A stretch of 64,000 bases of DNA from DATJPW01 sp963752855 (GTDB lineage: Bacteria > Desulfobacterota > Desulfomonilia > Desulfomonilales > Desulfomonilaceae): assembly GCA_963752855.1 (NCBI GenBank), contig CAVVZX010000003.1, positions 62,001-126,000 on the forward strand, in the 5' to 3' direction. Positions within the stretch are counted from its first letter, which is position 1. Every line of letters begins with the position of its first letter. Below the pieces are notes generated by a model. That model searched no databases, was not told where the DNA came from, and worked only from the letters and a program-made list of their open reading frames with translations. Both the position numbers and the translations under genes were made by a program. This document shows, in pieces, positions 47,124 through 56,456 of the stretch.

Positions 47124-47519
47124 TCATCGCCGATGCATGGCTACTGTCCTCTGCGTTAGCGCAGCGAAGCTATCTCCCGCTACTCGTCGCCTGTCATTCC
47201 AAGGAGCGTCAGTGACGTGGCAATCCCCAACGTCCAGATATCCTTTCGCCAGACCGGCCGCCAGCCTGCGGAACGCGTCCGGGAACGCATCAAGAAACGG
47301 CTCTAAGATCTGTATACCCTCGCGAAAGGCTTCAGTCGTGTCCTGCGGCCTGGACACCGCTCGCAGGCAAGAGCCCAAAACGTGGAGAGACCGTGCCAAG
47401 TCAGGCAGGAATGTGTCAGAACTAGACTTGGCAAGTTCACGGCGGATGGAAACGGCCTCCTCCGCAGCCGCCAGCGCAGCCTCGTGGCGGCCCAGTGCGC
47501 TCAGCACTATCCGGCGCAT
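47124..47519 (-). pseudogene. TPR-repeat protein fragment
   Basis: 131 codons resembling the C-terminal repeats of large TPR or CHAT-associated proteins: ALGRHEAALAAAEEAVSIRR, DTFLPDLARSLHVLGSCLRA and DAFPDAFRRLAAGLAKGYLD. There is no ribosome site or plausible start and no catalytic domain, and the last residues run into repeat-like DNA (a GTCATTCCAAGGAGCGTCAG element at about 47195 on the plus strand). Best read as the remnant of a longer gene. Confidence 0.5.
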
Positions 47520-47581
47520 GAATGACTAGTTATGCGCCCTGCGGATTTCCTTGTACGGAAATGCCAAAGTGAGGTTAACAA

Positions 47582-47914
47582 ATGAGAGTTTCAACATACA
47601 TAATGGTAGGCGTCGCCCTCATGGCAATGGCCATGCTTTACCCCAGCTGGACCAACGCCGGATCGACCACCGGAGTTAATCCTCAAGTGATCTCTCTCGC
47701 TGTGGACAACTCGAGTGGGACAGTCCCGGCTTCTTTGGTCCATTGGAGAGGGGGCTGGCGCGGCGGTTATAGTTGGGGCGGGTACTATCCGTATCGTTCC
47801 TTCTATTATACACCGTATTCCTACCGTTACTTCTATCGGCCGTACGGGTATAGTTACTCTTATCCATACAGTTACTATACCTATTATCCTTCGGGATACC
47901 GGTACGTCCACTAG
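47582..47914 (+). CDS. Small secreted Tyr/Gly-rich protein
   Basis: 110 aa with a signal peptide (MRVSTYIMVGVALMAMAMLY, cleavage near TNAGST). The mature C-terminal half is extraordinarily rich in tyrosine (GGYYPYRSFYYTPYSYRYFY, then RPYGYSYSYPYSYYTYYPSG) with tryptophan and glycine before it. GAGG lies upstream of the ATG and a strong hairpin terminator follows the stop, so it is an independent transcription unit. No known function; such chains may form sticky or cross-linkable surface material. Confidence 0.65.
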   Translation: MRVSTYIMVGVALMAMAMLYPSWTNAGSTTGVNPQVISLAVDNSSGTVPASLVHWRGGWRGGYSWGGYYPYRSFYYTPYSYRYFYRPYGYSYSYPYSYYTYYPSGYRYVH

Positions 47915-47974
47915 AAGCGACGGTTTTTGATGAAGCCCGCGCCCGCTTGTAGGCGATTTCTAAAACGCAAACCT

Positions 47975-48015
47975 GGCTCCCGATTTGACTAAAATTCGGG
48001 AGCCTCATCTTTTCC
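47975..48015 (+). terminator. Rho-independent terminator
   Basis: GGCTCCCGA (47975-47983) pairs with TCGGGAGCC (47996-48004) around a 12-base loop, followed by TCATCTTTTCCC. It is about 60 bases after the Tyr-rich gene's stop. Confidence 0.75.
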
Positions 48016-48077
48016 CTCGATTTTCGTGGTGTGACCGGCATCATGCCGGGTCCGGCCAAGCAGACTTGAACGGCCGC

Positions 48078-48225
48078 TGTAGGGGCGGGTTTCAAACCCA
48101 CCCGTAAGGATTCAGTTACGCTGGAATGAAAACTTGCTGGCTACTGGGCTGCAAAGTGTGGGGCAGGCTTTCCAGCCTGCCATCATCGGCATTTAGGGAT
48201 CGGCAGGCTGGAAAGCCTGCCCCAC
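48078..48225. repeat. Dispersed repeats upstream of TPR gene
   Basis: The 468-base gap holds a GTAGGGGCGGGTTTCAAACC unit at 48079 (variant of the 8919 family) and, at 48158-48225, a long hairpin whose arms GTGGGGCAGGCTTTCCAGCC and GGCTGGAAAGCCTGCCCCAC are perfect complements. The same hairpin, with a different loop, recurs at 52924-52991. Two copies of a GATTCAGT/ACTGAATC pair flank the 48158 unit (about 48108 and 48250). Confidence 0.8.
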
Positions 48226-48382
48226 AAAGAAAGCCCCTGCTCCCGAAAGACTGAATCCTTACACCGCCCGATCCGCTCTCTTGCCAAGCTCGACCAAACA
48301 AAGTATAGACAACGGGGAGTTGTTCAGCAGCCGTGGCCAATTAGCCATCTGATTCCGGTTGTTGCAATAGCCAGGAGAAAGC

Positions 48383-49603
48383 ATGTCCCTGACCAAATCG
48401 CTCTTACCAATCGCAGCGGCCCTTGCGATAATTGTTATGGGCTTTACTAAAGCCTCGGCAACAGGGTTCGCGGACTTGTTTCGCGCCGGGCTGGACGCGG
48501 AAGACGCAGGAAATCTGGATGACGCCCTTAACCGATTTTCTGATGCGCTTAAACTGCAGCCCAAATCAGCCCATGCTTGGGCGAAGCGAGGCGAGATCTA
48601 CTTGAAGCGGGGAAATCCCCAATCCGCGATCGGTGACCTGGTTCAAGCCACAAAACTTGATCCCGGTTTTGCCGCTGCTTTTACCCGACTCGGATTCGCG
48701 TACAACGCGACCAACGACTACGACAAGGCGCTGGAAGCTCTGGATATAGCGGTAAAACTGGACCCGATGTCTCCGGAGGGCTACAACACAAGAGGATTCG
48801 CATTCAATGCGAAGCTTGACTATACGAACGCCATAAAAGACTTTGATAAAGCAATCCGACTTAATCCCAAAGACGCTCGTTATTATAATAACAGAGGGTT
48901 CGCTCTAAACGGGAAGCATGAATACGGCGCCGCTCTGGAGGATTTTGATCGAGCCATTGAGCTTGATAGCTCCAAAGATATGTTTTTCAACAATCGAGGA
49001 GTAGCTTATCTGAGACAAAAGCAATTCGACAAAGCGCTCCAAGACTTTGACAAGACGATCGAATTGAACTCGAAATCAATGTCGGCCTATCATAACCGGG
49101 GCATGGCGCTCAGTGGAAAAGGGCGTCACGAAAAAGCCGCGGAGGAATTCAGCAAGGTAATTGAAATGAGTCAGTCTCCGATTCTATATAAGGACCGGGG
49201 AACCGCCTATAGGAAGTTGGGCGAATATGAGCTTGCTCTGAAAGACTTTGAAAAGGCCCTTGAATTGGACAAGAAATTTGCTCCTGCCTATGCGTCGCTG
49301 GCGCTTTTATATGCCCTGACGACTGACCCGTCAATTCATAATCCTCAACTGGCCTTGAGTATGGCCGAAAAAGCGGTAGAACTCACAGGGGGTAGCAGCC
49401 CTGACATGCTGGAAACTCTTGCCGAAGTGCAACAAGCCCTGAACAGGAATGAGGACGCTGTCCGAACACTACAGAAGGCTCTGGCAATGGATCCGGCGAA
49501 TCAGGAGTACCGTGAGCTTCTGGCGAAATGGCGAAGGACGGCCGTAACACGCGAAGAAGAGCCCCGCCGCACGGGAACCGGGCCTTTCACGAGCTTGTGG
49601 TAA
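48383..49603 (+). CDS. Exported TPR-repeat protein
   Basis: 406 aa. A signal sequence (SLLPIAAALAIIVMGFTKAS) precedes about nine consecutive 34-residue TPR units, for example AGNLDDALNRFSDALKLQPK, GNPQSAIGDLVQATKLDPGF, NDYDKALEALDIAVKLDPMS, LDYTNAIKDFDKAIRLNPKD and HEYGAALEDFDRAIELDSSK. AGGAGA lies upstream of the ATG. TPR arrays bind protein partners; this one probably works in the periplasm. The end (RREEEPRRTGTGPFTSLW-like) is unstructured. The following gene starts 37 bases later. Confidence 0.85.
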   Translation: MSLTKSLLPIAAALAIIVMGFTKASATGFADLFRAGLDAEDAGNLDDALNRFSDALKLQPKSAHAWAKRGEIYLKRGNPQSAIGDLVQATKLDPGFAAAFTRLGFAYNATNDYDKALEALDIAVKLDPMSPEGYNTRGFAFNAKLDYTNAIKDFDKAIRLNPKDARYYNNRGFALNGKHEYGAALEDFDRAIELDSSKDMFFNNRGVAYLRQKQFDKALQDFDKTIELNSKSMSAYHNRGMALSGKGRHEKAAEEFSKVIEMSQSPILYKDRGTAYRKLGEYELALKDFEKALELDKKFAPAYASLALLYALTTDPSIHNPQLALSMAEKAVELTGGSSPDMLETLAEVQQALNRNEDAVRTLQKALAMDPANQEYRELLAKWRRTAVTREEEPRRTGTGPFTSLW

Positions 49604-49640
49604 TGCTCGAGTTCTCGGAATTTCCACGGAACACCAGAAG

Positions 49641-50186
49641 ATGACGCAAAAAACCGATGCTGTCGCGAAATATGTGCGGGAGCATGTGCAAATAGAACGC
49701 TCGCGAAATGATAACGGATCATCCCCTGTTTCCACGGATCGGTTTGAAAAGATATTTTCCATTCTGCCCGAAGATGTCCTCGATCTTTTCCTGACGGGCG
49801 AGAGATCATTGTCGGTCAAGGTCATGCCGGATCCTTCGCTGCCGTTGGGTATGCAAACAAGGACTGAGGGACCGATCCGCCTCCGGAAATACACTATTGT
49901 CGTATATCAAGAGCACTTCCAGTGGCCGGAAGACCTCTTCATCGGGGCTTTTCTGCGGGAATTGGGCCATGTGGTGGCGGAACGGCCCCCGGAAAAGGAG
50001 TGGCCGACGTCCCGAGGCGACAGATCGCGATTCAGGGAAAAGTTGGAATGCCGCGCGGACGCTATGGTCTGGCGGTGGGGCCTCCGACACTATAATATCC
50101 GGTTCCTTACCGCAACCTACCCGGAACACTGGGTCAAAGCCATAATCGAACAAATAGGCAAAATGCTGTTGGAAGAAGAAGGATAG
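49641..50186 (+). CDS. Hypothetical protein resembling a degenerate zincin
   Basis: 181 aa without signal peptide or membrane helix. The segment FIGAFLRELGHVVAERPPEK, followed 30 residues on by KLECRADAMVWRWGLRHYN, has the layout of a minimal metallopeptidase (HExxH ... ExxAD), but the first His and Glu of HExxH are replaced (RELGH), so zinc hydrolysis is unlikely. A role as a catalytically dead relative is inference. Same direction as the TPR gene and possibly co-transcribed. Confidence 0.6.
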   Translation: MTQKTDAVAKYVREHVQIERSRNDNGSSPVSTDRFEKIFSILPEDVLDLFLTGERSLSVKVMPDPSLPLGMQTRTEGPIRLRKYTIVVYQEHFQWPEDLFIGAFLRELGHVVAERPPEKEWPTSRGDRSRFREKLECRADAMVWRWGLRHYNIRFLTATYPEHWVKAIIEQIGKMLLEEEG

Positions 50187-50282
50187 GAAGACATTCACCG
50201 CAGAGAACGCGGAGAGCGCAGAGACATCGCCAAGAAGATCCCGTATGGATGCGGCTGCTTCACTCACCACATCCTACCTTTG

Positions 50283-50360
50283 CTGCTCAGACCCCTCCCC
50301 GGCCCTCCCCGTCAACGGGGAGGGAGACCGCTTCCCACCGTTGACGGGGGGATTAAGGGG
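50283..50360. repeat. C/G-rich palindromic repeat pair
   Basis: CCCTCCCCGTCAACGGGGAGGG is a near-perfect dyad; CACCGTTGACGGGGGGATTAAG follows. Related to 486-575. It lies between the zincin-like gene and the convergent transketolase locus. Confidence 0.6.
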
Positions 50361-50394
50361 GTGAGCATTTGGGGAAACCTTCGCCAGAATCCGT

Positions 50395-52472
50395 CTAGCC
50401 TGGCGGCCGAAAACGCCATTCAAAGTCCCCCTTCTCTAAAGGGGGATTTAGGGGGATTTTAGCCCCCAGTAGCGCCATTGCACGGGCGACCACATTATCA
50501 ACATTGAATCCGTAGTGACTCAGCACCTGGTCCCCCGGAGCTGAAGCGCCGAAGCGATCGACGGCAATAATGTCGCCTCGATCCCCCACCCACTGTTTCC
50601 ATCCCAGCGGCGAAGCCGGCCTCAATCGCCAGGCGAACGGGAACGTCCGGCGGCAAAACAGTATTACGGTAATCCTGCGATTGTTCCTCAAAAAGCTCCC
50701 AGGACGGCATCGAAATCACTCGAGCCTTGATTCCCTTCTCCGATGCCAGCTTTTCCTGCGCTTTAAGCGCTAAAGCCACTTCCGAGCCGGTCGCTATCAG
50801 CAGCATGTCCGGTTTTCCATCCGTGTCGGACAGGATGTATGCTCCCTTCGCCAAGCCGCTTGCGGCCTGATATCGCGCCTGATCCAAAATAGGCAGCTTC
50901 TGCCTCGTCAGTATCAGCGCCACCGGACCGCTACGCCGCATTGCCACTCGCCATGCTTCCGCGGTCTCATTCGCGTCAGCCGGCCTGATTACCGTAAAAT
51001 TCGGTATCGCCCTCAGAGCGGCCAAGTGCTCCACCGGTTGATGCGTCGGGCCGTCTTCTCCCAGTCCTATGCTGTCGTGGGTGAAAATAAAAATGGAATG
51101 AGCGTCCATCAGGGCCGACAAGCGCAAAGACGGCTTCATGTAATCCGAAAAGACAAGAAAGGTTGCTCCGTAAGGTATGACCCCGCCATGCAAAGCCATA
51201 CCATTTACTACCGCGGCCATACCATGTTCCCGGACGCCGAATCTGATATTGCGTCCGGCCGGTTTCTCGAAAGCCTGGTCCTCGGACCCGGAGATCAGCG
51301 TATTGGTGGAAGGGGCCAGATCGCCTGAACCGCCTATTAAACCTGAGAAACGCTTCGCAATGGCGTTCAACGCTTTTCCCGAAGCCGCGCGGGTCGCCAT
51401 TGAGCCGTCTTTCGGGCCAAAAACCGGGATATCCGCGTCCCAACCGGCCGGGAGTTCACCCTTTGTCTGCTGCTCGAACCTTTCAGCCTCCGCCGGAAAT
51501 TCCGCCCGGTACCTGGCAAACATCTCTTTCCATTGTTCTTCCCATTTTCGACCTTGATCGACAGCCTGACGAAAATGCGCCAGCGCCTTTTCAGGAACAT
51601 AGAATCGCGGCTCCTGCGGCCAACCGAAGAACTCCTTTGTGGCTTTGAGGGCCTCTTCGCCGAGAGGCTCCCCATGCGCGGACGACTTATCCTGCTTTGG
51701 GCTGCCATAACCTATGTGGCTCCGACCAGGATCAGGGAAGGCCGTTCGGTCTCATCCCGCGCATTGCGGATAGCTCCATCTATAGCGGCAATATCGTTTC
51801 CGTCCGCTATCCCTTGGACGTGCCAGCCGTATGCCGAGAAGCGTGCGGCGACGTCCTCGGTGACACACAGGTTAGTATCTCCTTCGATGCAAATATTATT
51901 GTCGTCATACAGATAGATGAGCTTTCCCAGCCGGAGATGTCCCGCGAACGAAGCGGCCTCGGAAGCGACACCTTCCATGAGATCACCATCCGATACGATT
52001 CCGTACGTGTAATGATCCACTATGGGGAATCCCGGTCGATTGAAATCCGCTGCCAAGATATCGTTCAGCCAACGCCATACCGACACCCATACCGAACCCT
52101 TGGCCTAGAGGCCCGGTCGTGGATTCAATACCTATACGCAAGTCACGCTCGGGATGACCCGGCGTTTTGCTTTTCCACTGCCGAAAGTTCTTGATGTCAT
52201 CCAATGACAAATCATGCCCGCTCAAATGCAGGAACGCGTAAAGGAGCGCGGAACCGTGCCCCGCGGAATGAACTTACCTGTCTCGATTCGGCCAAAGCGC
52301 ATTTGAAGGATTGTGCCGTAAATATCTGCGTCCAGAGCACGTACGCCATAGTCGCGGCCCCGAGCGGGAGCCCGGGGTGCCCGGAATTGGCTTGCTGAAT
52401 AGCGTCGATGGAAAGCATTCGCATGGTATTGATGCAGAGTTCATCTAGTGGTTGTTTATCCAAAAGAGTCAT
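50395..52472 (-). pseudogene. tkt: Transketolase, broken by several frameshifts
   Basis: Minus strand, start MTLLDKQPLDELCINTMRML, then SIDAIQQANSGHPGLPLGAA. Further parts lie in changing frames: GIESTTGPLGQGFGMGVGMA, HYTYGIVSDGDLMEGVASEA (thiamine diphosphate motif GDGxxxEG), LIYLYDDNNICIEGDT, a weak middle stretch, FGVREHGMAAVVNGMALHGG, THDSIGLGEDGPTHQPVEHL, and the C-terminal WVGDRGDIIAVDRFGASAPG. At least five shifts are needed between 50650 and 52270. The enzyme moves two-carbon units in the pentose phosphate pathway. The last 20 codons before the stop come from a palindromic repeat (50424-50458) that runs into the gene end. Confidence 0.85.
50424..50458. repeat. Palindromic repeat forming the 3' end of the transketolase frame
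   Basis: GTCCCCCTTCTCTAAAGGGGGA with a following TTTAGGGGGATTTT is a hairpin of the kind scattered in intergenic DNA here. Read on the minus strand it encodes IPLNPPLEKGDFEW at the end of the transketolase product, after the expected C-terminus MALLGAK. Confidence 0.65.
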
Positions 52473-52548
52473 AAAAGATCCTCCAGGTCTTTGATGGGAG
52501 CTGTTTTTCTTTCTGAGTACGCCTTTTCACAAATAATGTGATGTTGAG

Positions 52549-52991
52549 CTTCGGGCGCCGAAGCTGAGATTGCTTCGCTGCGCTCGCAATGACAGGTCAG
52601 GGCAATGTCATTGCGAGGAGTGAAACGACGAAGCAATCCCCACCGCGAAAAACACGTCACCGAACTCATGAATACGACCGTTTAACAATGCGGTCCAACT
52701 AGGGAAGATGACGCGTGTGCTTATAAATGCAACCTAGTCTTATAGCAGGGGGAGACGAAGTTGGCGAGGAGAAAACTTGAAGGTAGAAGGAATCAGGTGA
52801 ATCCCAATTCATTCTTCTGTAGGGGCGGACCTGCGTGTCCGCCCAGGGCAGACACATGGGTCTGCGCCTACAGAAGCGGTCGGGGTATGGGCAACAGGCT
52901 TGATTACAGAGACATTGCCTCTTGTGGGGCAGGCTTTCCAGCCTGCCTGTTCCAAAAATTCAATCATGGCAGGCTGGAAAGTCTGCCCCAC
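52549..52991. repeat. Intergenic block of three dispersed repeats
   Basis: The 532-base gap between tkt and the YyaL-type gene contains: at 52549-52640 both arms of the GTCATTGCGAGGAG family in reversed order (GATTGCTTCG...CGCAATGAC first, then GTCATTGCGAGGAGTGAAAC); at 52816-52873 a GTAGGGGCGGACCTGCGTGT hairpin variant; and at 52924-52991 a long hairpin with arms GTGGGGCAGGCTTTCCAGCC and GGCTGGAAAGTCTGCCCCAC, one mismatch. No gene is supported in this block. Confidence 0.8.
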
Positions 52992-53004
52992 ACACTCTCT
53001 CGGC

Positions 53005-55224
53005 CTATCGACTCAACAATTCCATCATCTTGGCCGGGTCGCTGGTGGGCATTTCGCAACTGAAATTTGCGCACACGTAAGCGGTTGCCTTGCCGTCCAG
53101 CGGCTTCTGATCTTTTGTATAGGGCGCGATACTGGCGATTTCGGAAGATTCGCCATCGGCAGCACGGAACAGAACCACCTTGTTGGGAAGGAAAGGCTTT
53201 CTCAGCTCATTCAATAAGAGTGCGGTATCTGTAGCGCCGGCTCGACCTGTTATTACTATTTCCTTCGAAGGCCCCATGCTAAATTCCAGCGCCACGAGCA
53301 ATTGAGTGTAAGCGGAAGGGAACTGATCAACGCTCGCGGAGAAGGCCCGCCCTAACAGGTCCGCAAGCTTTTCAAATTCAGGCTCACCGGTAATACGATG
53401 CAACCGAAGCAGGTTCAGAGCGGCCACTGAATTTCCCGAAGGCGTTGCCCCGTCATAGATCTCCTTTTTTCGCACCGGCAGCTCTGATCCGTCAGCCGAG
53501 GTGAAATAGAACCCGCCCCTTTCCGCATCCCAAAAATGTTGGACAAACAGTTTGTTCAGGTCCAGCGCGGTCTTTAAATAATCAATTTTAAAAGTGGCCT
53601 CATACAATTCCAGAAGTCCCCATATCATGAATGCAGTAATCATCAACGTGCGCGGGCAAACCGGCCTCTCCGTCACGATATCGGTGCAAAAGTCTGCCGT
53701 CGGGCGCACGCAGTGTGTCAGGATGAAATCCGCGGCTTTCATCGCAGCGTCCGAGTACTCGGGCCGGTCAAAGACCTGGGCCGCTTTGGACAAGGCCGCT
53801 ATCATGAGCCCGTTCCAATCGGTCAAAATCTTGTCGTCCTTATGAGGATGTATTCGCTTTTCTCGCGCCTTGAAGAGCTTCTCGCGGCCCCGGTCCAGTT
53901 TGCCTTCAAGCTCTGCCGGCGAAATCCCGAGCCTCGAAGCTGTTTGAGCGAGCGTCTGCCTCATATGAAGAATATTGGTCCCGGTGGATCGGCCGGTGGC
54001 TTCTTCGTGGAAATTGCCCTCCTCAGCGACCCGGTACACTTCGGTCATGAGTTCCAACTCTGGGCCGTCGAGCAGATTCCGAATCTCATCCATTGTCCAG
54101 ACGTAGAATTTGCCTTCCACTCCTTCGCTGTCCGCATCTTCCGCGGAAAAAAAGCCGCCCTGTGTCGCGGTCATATCACGGAGCACATAAGCGAAAATTT
54201 CATGCGCTGTTCGGGCGTATTCTTCCTTGCCGGTGGCCTGATACGCCTCGGTGTAGGTCATGGCCAGCATGGCCTGATCGTAGAGCATTTTCTCAAAATG
54301 GGGTACCAACCACCGATCGTCCGTCGAGTATCTATGGAACCCGAAACCGACATGGTCGTAGATTCCGCCCTGCCGCATGGCCTCAAGTGTCAGTTCCACC
54401 ATGCGGAGAGCAGTGTCGTCTCCAGTACGTTTCCAGTATCGAAGCAGAAATAGCATGTTATGCGCGGTCGGGAATTTCGGAGCGTTACTGAAGCCGCCAT
54501 GCTTCGGATCATAACGTTGCGAAAGCTGGCGAAACGCCGTATTCAAAACCTCTTTGCCCAATGACTGGCCGGGCGGTTCCTCCTGAATCCGATTTAGCGC
54601 AAGCATGACCTTTTCCGACGAATCCAATACCTGCTCACGGCTCCCGGTCCAAAGAGTTTTAATCTTTCGCGAAAGCTCGTCCAATCCCAGCCTTCCTTGA
54701 CGACTTTCCTTGGGAAAATAGGTGCCTGCGAAAAAGGGTCTTCTATCCGGCGTCATAATTATGTTCAAGGGCCAGCCGCCGCTCCCTGTCATCATCTGGC
54801 ACACGGTCATGTACACGTGATCGATGTCGGGGCGTTCCTCTCTATCCACCTTGATCGACACGAATGTATCGTTCATAAGCTTTGCGGTCTCGTCATTTTC
54901 AAACGATTCCTTTTCCATGACATGGCACCAGTGACAAGTCGAATATCCGATCGAGAGAAATATCGGTTTGTCTTCCGACTTGGCCTTTTCAAACGCTTCA
55001 TCTCCCCAAGCATACCAGTCAACCGGGTTGTATGCGTGTTGAAGCAAATAAGGGCTCTTTTCCAGGGCCAAGCGGTTGGCTTTGTGTTGGCTTTGTTGTT
55101 TGGATTTCATACTACTGCCGGTTTCGCCCATAATTCTAGCTCCTTTGATATCCCGCGGCTCTGACGTCACTCCTGCCGAGACCGGAACGAGTATCGCAAT
55201 GAAGGCGCAGATTAGGCCGAACAT
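53005..55224 (-). CDS. YyaL/DUF255 thioredoxin-domain protein
   Basis: About 739 aa from the ATG at 55224, which begins a plausible signal peptide (MFGLICAFIAILVPVSAG); the frame is open to an ATG at 55332, which would overlap the divergent gene. The family core starts NRLALEKSPYLLQHAYNPVD with WYAWGDEAFEKA, then a thioredoxin-like FLSIGYSTCHWCHVMEKESF (CxxC), ERPDIDHVYMTVCQ and GGWPLNIIMTPDRRPF. The remaining 500 residues form an (alpha/alpha)6 barrel like N-acylglucosamine epimerases (GGIYDHVGFGFHRYSTDDRW; LVPHFEKMLYDQAMLAMTY). Function of the family is unsettled; a redox role is usually assumed. Intact frame. Confidence 0.85.
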   Translation of the reverse strand: MFGLICAFIAILVPVSAGVTSEPRDIKGARIMGETGSSMKSKQQSQHKANRLALEKSPYLLQHAYNPVDWYAWGDEAFEKAKSEDKPIFLSIGYSTCHWCHVMEKESFENDETAKLMNDTFVSIKVDREERPDIDHVYMTVCQMMTGSGGWPLNIIMTPDRRPFFAGTYFPKESRQGRLGLDELSRKIKTLWTGSREQVLDSSEKVMLALNRIQEEPPGQSLGKEVLNTAFRQLSQRYDPKHGGFSNAPKFPTAHNMLFLLRYWKRTGDDTALRMVELTLEAMRQGGIYDHVGFGFHRYSTDDRWLVPHFEKMLYDQAMLAMTYTEAYQATGKEEYARTAHEIFAYVLRDMTATQGGFFSAEDADSEGVEGKFYVWTMDEIRNLLDGPELELMTEVYRVAEEGNFHEEATGRSTGTNILHMRQTLAQTASRLGISPAELEGKLDRGREKLFKAREKRIHPHKDDKILTDWNGLMIAALSKAAQVFDRPEYSDAAMKAADFILTHCVRPTADFCTDIVTERPVCPRTLMITAFMIWGLLELYEATFKIDYLKTALDLNKLFVQHFWDAERGGFYFTSADGSELPVRKKEIYDGATPSGNSVAALNLLRLHRITGEPEFEKLADLLGRAFSASVDQFPSAYTQLLVALEFSMGPSKEIVITGRAGATDTALLLNELRKPFLPNKVVLFRAADGESSEIASIAPYTKDQKPLDGKATAYVCANFSCEMPTSDPAKMMELLSR

Positions 55225-55323
55225 TGTTTTCAAGATAGTATCTCGGCTCCTTTTCAACAGTTTGCGCCACTTTTGTACGGATGCAAGACCGGCGCTTATT
55301 GAGCCCGTCGACAGCGCTTTCCG

Positions 55324-56046
55324 GTGATCCACCTGGCTTCAATCGTGTCGCGGCCGGACCAGTGGGAATTCCATTATAATCTCGGTAACTACTACCTTGA
55401 TCGCGGTGACTTCCAGCAAGCCGTTGCTTCGTATGAAACGGCGCTGAAGATGGAGCCTCAGGGCGTGCTCATTATGGTAAATCAGGCGATGGTATACGCT
55501 CGTATGGGAGAAAACCAAAAGGCAAATGACGCTTTGCAGAAGGCATTGAAAGTGGCTCCCGACAACGCTGCCGCGAATTTTAACATGGGCCTGCTCAAGG
55601 CCGAGGAGAATGATCCCAAAGCCGCGGAGCAGCATCTGAGACGGGCACTAAAAGCCGATCCTCAGATGGCGCAGGCAGCGTACAATCTCTGCGTCATGCT
55701 CTCGAAAGACCGCCCGGATGAAGCGATGGATTTTTGCAGGAAGGCGGCCGAACTGCGCCCTGACCAGCCGAGGTACGCCTTCACCCTGGCCTTCTATCAG
55801 CAACAGAAGGGAGACCTTGACGGCGCTGCGGGCACACTGGATGGCCTTATCAATCAGCACCCGAGATATGGCGACGCCTATGTGCTCCTCGGTGGTATCT
55901 ATGAAAAACAGGGAATGAAGGGTGAAGCCGAGAAAGTTTACAACAGGGGGCTGGCCGTGGACGGCATACCGGACCAGTACAAGGCTCGCATCAAGGTGCG
56001 CCTGGATGCCATTAAGAGTTCCCTTCCGGACGCTCAAAAGAAATGA
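55324..56046 (+). CDS. TPR-repeat protein, possibly N-terminally truncated
   Basis: 240 aa starting at a GTG; a TGA at 55300 closes the frame upstream. Six TPR units follow, beginning HYNLGNYYLDRGDFQQAVAS and including AAANFNMGLLKAEENDPKAA and ALKADPQMAQAAYNLCVMLS. There is no signal peptide or clear ribosome site. The start (RPDQWEFHYNLGNYY) resembles the C-terminal TPR part of large multiheme-cytochrome/TPR fusion proteins in this phylum, so the gene may have lost its front half. Divergent from the YyaL-type gene. Confidence 0.6.
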   Translation: MIHLASIVSRPDQWEFHYNLGNYYLDRGDFQQAVASYETALKMEPQGVLIMVNQAMVYARMGENQKANDALQKALKVAPDNAAANFNMGLLKAEENDPKAAEQHLRRALKADPQMAQAAYNLCVMLSKDRPDEAMDFCRKAAELRPDQPRYAFTLAFYQQQKGDLDGAAGTLDGLINQHPRYGDAYVLLGGIYEKQGMKGEAEKVYNRGLAVDGIPDQYKARIKVRLDAIKSSLPDAQKK

Positions 56047-56135
56047 ATCGCAAGAAAACGTGATTAGATGTTCAAATCGTGCAGCGATCTCGTACCGAAG
56101 TGACGTGTGCACAATGGCTCCCAAGCACGGAACCA

Positions 56136-56225
56136 AAAGAAGGTCATTGAATTGAGCCCGAAGAGCGGTGACGTAACAGGGAAGAGTAAGAAGAACATGA
56201 TACTGCTCGGTGGATATTAAGCCTC
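56136..56225 (+). repeat. Leader repeat, copy 1 (partner at 56510-56600)
   Basis: GGTCATTGAATTGAGCCCGA...GGTGACGTAACAGGGAAGAG...AAGAAGAA matches the block at 56510-56600 (GTTCATTGAATTGAACTGGA...GGTGACGTAAGAGGGAATAA...AAGAAGAA) at most positions. Copy 2 lies between the sigma-54-type promoter and the first sulfatase gene; copy 1 lies 375 bases upstream. The 610-base gap 56047-56656 otherwise holds no gene that I can support. Confidence 0.6.
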
Positions 56226-56456
56226 TGTCTCAACGCGAATGTCCGAAAACCGTACATATTTTCCCGACGGTGAGCCGGATCGGCTCCTTGCCGCGAGCCT
56301 TAACTTATCAAAAATACAACGGGTCGGATTTGCTGAGCGTTTTAGGCTCATCCGAAGGGCTCGGGCAAACCTTAGTAAAGCAGACCGTTTTGACCGGGAG
56401 CCAAATAAGAAGTTGAAAATAAAAGTTGTTTGCGCGTGGCGGGGACGTTATTATGG

